Below are positions 57,908 through 64,000 of a stretch of 64,000 nucleotides of DNA, one piece after another (position 1 is the first letter of the stretch; each line of letters starts with the position of its first letter). The translations under genes were made by a program, and so were the position numbers. This stretch comes from Acidimicrobiales bacterium. Lineage in GTDB: Bacteria > Actinomycetota > Acidimicrobiia > Acidimicrobiales > SZUA-35. The DNA is taken from contig JAWKIO010000005.1 in assembly GCA_041394265.1 (NCBI GenBank), positions 868,001 to 932,000 on the forward strand, written 5' to 3'. Under the pieces are notes generated by a model. The model made no database searches. It was not told where the DNA came from and saw only the letters and a list, made by a program, of their open reading frames with translations.

Positions 57908-60900
57908 TCAGACCGTTCGGCTGAGCTGACTCATCGCTTGGACGGCGACCGAGACTCGGGCGAGATCCCGCTCGGCGTCGTGGCGAATGCCCTCGAACGT
58001 GCGACGGCAACGGTCCACCGCCACCGCATTCCGGGCGATCCACGCCTCGACGAGGTCGGACGGCGCACCGTCGTCGGACCGCTGCGCCCGTGACACCACC
58101 GTGGCCGTGAGTTCGGCGTGCTCCCGGAAGAAGTCGTCGCGCAGCGCGCTCCGGGCCAACGCCTCCCAGTGGTCACTTCGAGGCAGCGCCGTGATCCGCT
58201 CACGCAGCCACGACAAATCGAGTTCGGCGTCAAGTGCCCCGTAGATGGCCGCCACCTGCTCGAGTGACGAACCCGTGCGAGACGCCACGTGTGACAAGTC
58301 GAGGAATCCGTAGGCCGCACCGAGCGTGGCAACCTGCGAGGCCAACGGGCCCGGAACCCCGGCCTCGATCAGCGCCGATGCATCGACGTCGACCGAGACG
58401 ATCGAGTGCAACACCTCGACGGGTTCCCGGTAGGCCTCGATGACTCGGCCGATGGCCAGCGGCTGCGACTCGTTGCGAAGCAGCCAACGAGCCGCCCGCT
58501 CGCCGAGCCGCTTGACTTCCTGATCGATCGCAATCTGGGTCGCTGCCGACACCTGGTCGGCGAGGCCGCGCACCTGAGCCTGGAGGTCGGCCAGGTCGTA
58601 GATCCTCCACGCGGCCAGGTGCGCCCGGGCCACGTCCGAGGTCGATGCCGAGGTCTCGCCGATCAGCCGGTGGGTCATCGAGATGCCGCCGTGGTTCACG
58701 ATGTCGTTGGCCACCAGCGTGCTGAGCAGCTCACGGCGTAGCGGGTGCGAGTGGATCAGCCCCTCGAAGTCGCGCTGCAGCGACGGCGGGAAGTAGGCGA
58801 ACAGCCGCTCCTCGAGCCACGGATCGTCGGGGAGATCGGAGCTCGACAGGTCGGCGGTCAGAAGGTTCTTCGTATAGGCGAGCAGCACGGCGAGTTCGGG
58901 CCGGGTGAGACCGTCGTTGTCGATGTGCCGGTGCAGGAGTTCGGCGTCGGTCGGCAGCGCCTCGAGCTCTCGGTCGAGACCCGCCCGCTCGCTCAGCCAA
59001 TCGAGCAGGCGCAGGTGCACATCGACCATGCCGCCGGCCTGGACTTCGGCCGCATTGAGGGTCTCGTTCTGGACGATGTTGTTGTCGAGCACGAGCCGGC
59101 ACACGTCGTCGGCCATCGACTCGAGGAGGAGGTCACGCTGCTTGCGTGTGAGGTCGCCATCGCTCATCGCCTTCGACAGCAAGATCTTGATGTTGACCTC
59201 GTGGTCCGAGCAGTCGACGCCACCCGAGTTGTCGATGGCGTCGGTGTTGATCCGTCCACCGGCTCGGGCGTACTCGATGCGGGCCTGCTGGGTGAATCCG
59301 AGGTTCCCGCCTTCCCCCACCACGCGGCATCGCAACTCGTTGGCGTCGGCTCGCACCGCGTCGTTGGCACGGTCGCCGACGTCGAGGTCGGTCTGGCTCG
59401 ATGCCTTCACGTAGGTGCCGATACCCCCGTTCCACAGCAAGTCGACCGGCGCACACAAGATGGCGTGGATGAGCTCGTTGGGGCTGAGTGCCGAGACGCC
59501 GAGCGGCAAACCGAGCGCACTGACCATCTGCGGCGTGAGGGAGATCGACTTGAGCGTGCGGGGGAAGACCCCTCCGCCCTCGGAGATGAGGGTGCGGTCG
59601 TAGCTGTCCCAGCTGGACTGCGGGAGCTCGAACAGGCGCTGGCGCTCGACGAACGAGGTCGCGGCATCGGGAGTCGGATCGATGAAGACGTGGCGATGAT
59701 CGAACGCGGCCACCAGCCGGATATGGGGGCTGCGAAGCATCCCGTTGCCGAACACGTCGCCCGACATGTCACCGATGCCGACGACCGTGAAGTCCTCGGT
59801 GTCGGGGTCATGGCCGAGCTGGCGGAAGTGAGCTTCCACTGAGCACCACGCGCCACGGGCGGTGATCGCCAACGCCTTGTGGTCGTAGCCCGCGGAGCCG
59901 CCCGAGGCGAATGCGTCGTGCAGCCAGAAGCCTCGGTCGACCGCAATGGCGTTGGCTATGTCGGAGAACGTGGCCGTGCCCTTGTCGGCGGCGACCACGA
60001 GGTACGGATCGTCGCCGTCGAGACGGACGGTGTCGGGTGGCGGGACCACCTCGTCGCCGTCGAGGTTGTCGGTGACGTCGAGGAGCGCCGAGACGAACAT
60101 TTGGTAGCAGGCAACGACCTCCTCCTGAACCGCAGCGCGATCGCCGTCGGGAAGATGTCGACAGACGAACCCGCCCTTCGCGCCGACCGGCACGATGACG
60201 GAGTTCTTCACCGACTGCGCCTTCATGAGTCCCAAGACTTCGGTGCGATAGTCCTCCATCCGATCCGACCAGCGGAGACCACCGCGAGCGACGAGACCGG
60301 CCCGCAGGTGCACACCTTCGCTGCGAGGGCTGTAGACGAAGATCTCGGCTGCCGGCACGGGTTTGGGCATGCCGAGGATCTGCGAAGGGTCGAACTTGAG
60401 AGCGATCGCTCGGCTCGGGTCGTCGCCGATCTGCCACGCATTGGTACGCACGGTCGCCTCTACCAGGGACACCAGGGCCCTTAGGATCCGGTCGGCATCG
60501 AGGCTGGGGACCACGTCGATCGCTTCGAAGAGCGATGTCCGGACCGCCTGGGCCACGGATGGATCGGCATGCTCGGGGTCGAGCCGGGCCCGGAAGAGAT
60601 CGATGAGCCCTCGGGCGATGTCGGCGTACTGGATCACGATCTCGTGCACATAGCTCGGGCTGAACCTGCCACCGAGCTGGGTGAGATACCTCGTGTAGGC
60701 CCGGAGCACCGAAACCCAGCGCCACTCGACGTCGGCGGTGGTGACCAAGCGGTTCAGCACGTCGCTCTCGGACGCGTGGTTGTGGACCGCCAAGAGCGCG
60801 CTGCGGAAGCGAGCGCGGTCCTCGGCGTCGATGGGGTTCGGGAACCGCAGACCGATGTCGTAGATGAAGGCGGGACCCGCCGCTGGGATGTTGAGCTCGT

Positions 60901-62716
60901 ACGGGCGCTCGTCGGTCACGATGGCGCCCAGATCGTGGAGGATCGGGATGAACTCCGACAACGTGATCGCTTCGGAACTGCGGTACACCTTGCAGCGCAT
61001 CTCGCCGTTGCGGGCTTCGAGAGGACGCGACAACCAGGCGTCGAGATCGTCGGGCCCGAGGGCGTCGAGCCGCTCGATGTCGAACACCGCTGCTTCGGCG
61101 AGCACCGAGTTGCGGTAGCTGTCGCCGAACACCCGCCGGTAGCGGACGTACAGCGCGAGCCCGGCGTCTTCGCCGTGTTCCTCGACAATCGCCGCTCGCA
61201 GGTCGTCGTCCCAGTTGCGGATCACCCGGCTCAGGCGCTGCTGCAACGCTTCGGGGTCGGGGAGCGGGTGGGTGTTCCTCGGGTCGGTGTAGATCACCAG
61301 TTGCAGACGGGCGAGTGGCGCATCGCTGATCTCGGTCGAGAAACGACACGATGTGCCCCGGTAGGCCTCCATGAGGATGCGCTGGATCTCGAGCCGTACA
61401 TCGGTGGTGTGGCGGTCACGGGGAACGAAGACCATGCAGACCAGGAACCGGCCGAAGTCGTCACGGCGAAGTAGCAGACTGACCTGGCGACGATCTCGCA
61501 GATCGAGCATCTCGAGCGACATCCGACTGATCGAATCGACGTCGGTCTGGAAGAGCTCATCGCGAGGATAGGTCTGCAAGATGTTGAGCAGCCGGCTCCG
61601 ATCGTGGCTGCCGGCCGGGAACTTGGCTCGCTCGATGACACCCGCCACTCGCGCCCGCACGATCGGGATGTCCTGCACGCGGCCCGTGTACACGGTCGAC
61701 GTGAAGAGCCCGATGAATCGACGCTCGCCGGTCACATGACCGTGCTCGTCGATCTCCTTGATCCCCACGTAGTCGAGCGGCACCGCTCGGTGCACGGTCG
61801 AGTACGAGTTGGCCTTGGTCAGGTTGCAGATGGTGGGCCGACGCGCCATCTCGGCGATCTGCGGTGGGAGTTCGCCGAAGTGGCGCACCGTCGGCTCGCT
61901 CTGTCGAAGCAGGCCGAGACCGGTGCTCGGGCGGGAAACGTTGCGAACGCCCTCGGCGTCGTCGACGAAGTCGTACTCACGGTAGCCGGTGAAGGTGAAG
62001 AAGCCCTCGGCCATCCACCGCAGGAACGCAGCAACCTCGGCCGGATCGTTGCCGATCGATGATTCGTACCGGCGCGAACCCGTCGCCGCCTCGGCCGCCC
62101 AGCCGTCGAGTTCCTCGGCCAGCGTCAGCGCCTGATTGCGCATCGGGATCCAGTCCTCGACCGCCTTGCGGACGTCGGCGAGAACCGATTCGACCTCGCC
62201 TTGAAGGTCGCGGACTCCCGTGGTTCCCGACACCCGGTCGACCTCGAGGTGCACCAGCGACTCGTTCGGGCAGTCGTTCGACACGTCCTCGATCCGGACG
62301 ATGTCGCCGTGCTCGTCGCGCTGGACATGAGCCATCGGATGCGCCAGCAGGTGGACCTGCAAGTCGAGTTGTTCGAGGAGGGCGAGGATCGAGTCGACGA
62401 TGAAGGGCATGTCCTCACACACCACATCGATCACCGTATGTGGACTCGACCAGCCGTCGACCTCGGTGCGTGGGTTGTACACACTCACCAGCGTCTCGGC
62501 AGGCTGGCGGGTGTGGGCCATCTCGAGGTGGCGCACCGCCGAGGCGTACAGCTCGAGCGGCTCCTTGTCGGCAAGGTCGTGGGCGGGAATCCGGCGGTAG
62601 TACAGGCGCATCACCCGACTGCTCTCCGAAGGGTCATCACCGCGGTAGCGCCGCTGCGCCAGATCGACCACGGCATCGACCAGGGCACCCTTGACCTGTG
62701 CGGACGAGTCAGACAT
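57908..62716 (-). CDS. gdh: NAD-specific glutamate dehydrogenase, 180-kDa class
   Basis: A 1602-residue enzyme converting glutamate to 2-oxoglutarate and ammonia with NAD. The size and order fit the GDH-180 class of Streptomyces and mycobacteria: an N-terminal ACT-like regulatory region (VCEDMPFIVDSILALLEQLDLQ), a central catalytic domain with the substrate-binding Lys region VPVGAKGGFVCRHLP near 848 and GDMSGDVFGNGMLRSPHIRL, then a long helical C-terminal domain. In mycobacteria this enzyme is inhibited by unphosphorylated GarA; garA is not in the window. The ATG at 62716 follows a short purine-rich leader, with TACGCT further upstream as the likely -10. Confidence 0.94.
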   Translation of the reverse strand: MSDSSAQVKGALVDAVVDLAQRRYRGDDPSESSRVMRLYYRRIPAHDLADKEPLELYASAVRHLEMAHTRQPAETLVSVYNPRTEVDGWSSPHTVIDVVCEDMPFIVDSILALLEQLDLQVHLLAHPMAHVQRDEHGDIVRIEDVSNDCPNESLVHLEVDRVSGTTGVRDLQGEVESVLADVRKAVEDWIPMRNQALTLAEELDGWAAEAATGSRRYESSIGNDPAEVAAFLRWMAEGFFTFTGYREYDFVDDAEGVRNVSRPSTGLGLLRQSEPTVRHFGELPPQIAEMARRPTICNLTKANSYSTVHRAVPLDYVGIKEIDEHGHVTGERRFIGLFTSTVYTGRVQDIPIVRARVAGVIERAKFPAGSHDRSRLLNILQTYPRDELFQTDVDSISRMSLEMLDLRDRRQVSLLLRRDDFGRFLVCMVFVPRDRHTTDVRLEIQRILMEAYRGTSCRFSTEISDAPLARLQLVIYTDPRNTHPLPDPEALQQRLSRVIRNWDDDLRAAIVEEHGEDAGLALYVRYRRVFGDSYRNSVLAEAAVFDIERLDALGPDDLDAWLSRPLEARNGEMRCKVYRSSEAITLSEFIPILHDLGAIVTDERPYELNIPAAGPAFIYDIGLRFPNPIDAEDRARFRSALLAVHNHASESDVLNRLVTTADVEWRWVSVLRAYTRYLTQLGGRFSPSYVHEIVIQYADIARGLIDLFRARLDPEHADPSVAQAVRTSLFEAIDVVPSLDADRILRALVSLVEATVRTNAWQIGDDPSRAIALKFDPSQILGMPKPVPAAEIFVYSPRSEGVHLRAGLVARGGLRWSDRMEDYRTEVLGLMKAQSVKNSVIVPVGAKGGFVCRHLPDGDRAAVQEEVVACYQMFVSALLDVTDNLDGDEVVPPPDTVRLDGDDPYLVVAADKGTATFSDIANAIAVDRGFWLHDAFASGGSAGYDHKALAITARGAWCSVEAHFRQLGHDPDTEDFTVVGIGDMSGDVFGNGMLRSPHIRLVAAFDHRHVFIDPTPDAATSFVERQRLFELPQSSWDSYDRTLISEGGGVFPRTLKSISLTPQMVSALGLPLGVSALSPNELIHAILCAPVDLLWNGGIGTYVKASSQTDLDVGDRANDAVRADANELRCRVVGEGGNLGFTQQARIEYARAGGRINTDAIDNSGGVDCSDHEVNIKILLSKAMSDGDLTRKQRDLLLESMADDVCRLVLDNNIVQNETLNAAEVQAGGMVDVHLRLLDWLSERAGLDRELEALPTDAELLHRHIDNDGLTRPELAVLLAYTKNLLTADLSSSDLPDDPWLEERLFAYFPPSLQRDFEGLIHSHPLRRELLSTLVANDIVNHGGISMTHRLIGETSASTSDVARAHLAAWRIYDLADLQAQVRGLADQVSAATQIAIDQEVKRLGERAARWLLRNESQPLAIGRVIEAYREPVEVLHSIVSVDVDASALIEAGVPGPLASQVATLGAAYGFLDLSHVASRTGSSLEQVAAIYGALDAELDLSWLRERITALPRSDHWEALARSALRDDFFREHAELTATVVSRAQRSDDGAPSDLVEAWIARNAVAVDRCRRTFEGIRHDAERDLARVSVAVQAMSQLSRTV

Positions 62717-62922
62717 CGTTTCCCATCACCCCCCGGGCGATTCCGAGCGTAGACCACCCTGTCGCCTGGCATCGGCTGACGCCACATCGGGCGGCACGGG
62801 TTGCCCCTACCATCGGCGCTCGGACGACGGAGATGAGTCCGACGTCACACCCGGTGTCCGCCGGCCCGAGCAGACCAACATCAACTGTTTGCCTGTTGGT
62901 CACATCGAGTTCATCCTCGCGC

Positions 62923-62928
62923 TAGCGT
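62923..62928 (+). promoter_or_regulatory. -10 element of the Na/Pi cotransporter gene
   Basis: TAGCGT ends 9 nt before the GTG at 62938, with no SD. The 221-bp gap it lies in (62717-62937) carries the divergent gdh promoter and shows no other feature I can support. Confidence 0.4.
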
Positions 62929-62937
62929 TCCTGCGAC

Positions 62938-64000
62938 GTGAGTGCCACCACCGCCCCCTCGGAATCTGCCAGTCATGAGCTCCCGACACCGGTTCGCTCG
63001 GTGCTCGTCGTCGGGTTCATCTACCTCTTCCTCGTCGGCGTCTCGAGCCTCGAGACCGGCATCAAGATCATGGGGGCCGACACCCAGGAACGGCTCTTCT
63101 CGGCGGTCACGAATCCGGTGGCCGGTCTCTGCGTCGGCGTTCTCGGGACGGTGCTGGTGCAGTCGTCGTCGGCCAGCACCTCGGTGATCGTCGGGCTCGT
63201 GGCGTCGGGGGCCATTTCGGTCGACCAGGCCGTCCCGATGGTCATGGGCGCCAACATCGGCACCACCGTCACCAATACGCTCGTGTCGCTCGGTCACGTA
63301 CGCCAGTCGGCCGAGTTCAAACGGGCGTTTGCCGCGGCCACGGTGCACGACTTCTTCAACGTCCTCGCCGTAGCGACGCTGCTCCCACTCGAGTTGCTCA
63401 CCGGCATCGTGTCGACGACCGCGCAGCGAATCTCCGAGACCTTGGTCGGCTCATCGGGATCGGAGTGGAAGTCACCGGTCAAGGCTTGGGTCAAGTGGCC
63501 GGTCCAGGCGATCGAAGGGGTATGGGAGAACGTGGCCTCGGGCAATCTGCTCGGCACGCTCATGGTCATCTCAGGCTTGCTGATCGTGCTGGCCTCCTTG
63601 ACCCTCATCACCAAGAACATGCGTACCCTGGTTGCCGATCGGGTCGAGCGATCCATGAACGCCGTGCTGTCGAAGGGCGGCGGAGTGATCGCATTGGTGC
63701 TCGGCCTGTCCATCACCATCGCCGTGCAGTCCTCGAGCATCACCACCTCGATTCTCATCCCACTCACCGCCGCCGGCGTACTTTCGCTGCGCAACGCCTA
63801 TCCGGTGACCCTCGGCGCAAACGTGGGCACCACGATCACCGCCCTCCTCGCTGCCCTCGCGGCCTCGAGTCCGGACTCACTCACCGTTGCGTTGGCGCAC
63901 ACCACCTTCAACGTGCTCGGCATCTTGTTCCTCTACGTCCTCCCCTTCGCCCGGGACGTACCGATCAGGCTCGCCGAAGGGCTGGCAACCATCGCCGTCC
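62938..64000 (+). CDS. Na/Pi cotransporter family protein (NptA/PNaS type, partial)
   Basis: The first 354 codons are present; the gene runs off the right edge. The two inverted repeats of the family each have the QSSS motif, first VQSSSASTSVIVG, then VQSSSITTSILIP, with matching GANIGTTVTN and GANVGTTITAL loops. About eight membrane segments are visible. It should import phosphate with sodium. A long hydrophilic insert (TAQRISETLVGSSGSEWKSP) separates the halves. GTG at 62938 is chosen because the reading frame opens there and TAGCGT lies 9 nt upstream. Confidence 0.88.
   Translation, partial: MSATTAPSESASHELPTPVRSVLVVGFIYLFLVGVSSLETGIKIMGADTQERLFSAVTNPVAGLCVGVLGTVLVQSSSASTSVIVGLVASGAISVDQAVPMVMGANIGTTVTNTLVSLGHVRQSAEFKRAFAAATVHDFFNVLAVATLLPLELLTGIVSTTAQRISETLVGSSGSEWKSPVKAWVKWPVQAIEGVWENVASGNLLGTLMVISGLLIVLASLTLITKNMRTLVADRVERSMNAVLSKGGGVIALVLGLSITIAVQSSSITTSILIPLTAAGVLSLRNAYPVTLGANVGTTITALLAALAASSPDSLTVALAHTTFNVLGILFLYVLPFARDVPIRLAEGLATIAV

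Overview
The window is high-GC DNA with dense, short-spaced genes, many ATGA/GTGA start-stop overlaps, GTG starts and little SD-led initiation. It carries a mycobacterial-type SOS box, an LLM-class (F420-type) oxidoreductase, an Rv2466c-family mycothiol-type reductase, a 180-kDa-class NAD-glutamate dehydrogenase and a sortase. This points to a free-living, aerobic, heterotrophic actinomycete; a marine or freshwater Acidimicrobiia (Ilumatobacter-like) lineage is my inference, since no rRNA is present. No rRNA, tRNA, CRISPR array, phage or intact insertion sequence was seen, and no gap without a gene exceeds about 240 bp.

Layout. 1-6.0 kb: start of an allantoate/N-carbamoyl hydrolase, SOS-regulated dinB, and an operon of guanine-deaminase-like enzyme, fused FAD-[2Fe-2S] subunit and xanthine-dehydrogenase-type molybdenum subunit, together a likely purine-breakdown block. 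6-16.2 kb: lipoprotein, LuxR regulator, PadR/ABC operon, META-domain lipoprotein, rRNA methyltransferase, small membrane protein and a heterodimeric ABC exporter. 16.3-18.3 kb: a DsbA-like reductase whose catalytic Cys codon is an in-frame TGA (probable selenocysteine), then a lipoprotein gene flanked by two copies of a nested palindromic repeat. 18.3-24.4 kb: acyl-CoA dehydrogenase, sortase with a pseudokinase/DUF4397 surface protein, phosphopantetheinyl transferase, hydrolase. 24.4-33.9 kb: acyl-CoA synthetase/DapA-family operon with divergent LysR regulator, diguanylate cyclase, GNAT, LLM oxidoreductase, MscS channel, STAS/anti-sigma pair, MFS transporter. 33.9-40.3 kb: secreted phosphoesterase with DUF4214, EEP hydrolase, FAD monooxygenase, phosphoglucomutase, DUF2087 regulator. 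40.4-57.8 kb: VOC protein, enoyl-CoA hydratase coupled to a CoxL-like molybdenum hydroxylase, secreted sugar-dehydrogenase-like protein with DUF4214, DMT transporter, DUF7064-like protein, two tandem diguanylate cyclases, a third molybdenum hydroxylase subunit, a decayed DUF559-type gene carrying REP-like repeats, a kinase-fold protein and a SulP transporter. 57.9-64 kb: NAD-glutamate dehydrogenase and the start of a Na/Pi cotransporter.

The strongest observation is the UGA codon at 16356-16358. It replaces the first Cys of the CPWC active site and is followed, 22 nt later, by the loop of a perfect hairpin that fits the published bacterial SECIS model. Other notable signals are a family of about 105-bp four-armed intergenic palindromes (16975, 18142, 39604, with a related architecture at 10286), a recurrent xANNNT motif 6-9 nt before start codons that indicates widespread leaderless transcription, and a LexA box overlapping the dinB transcription start.
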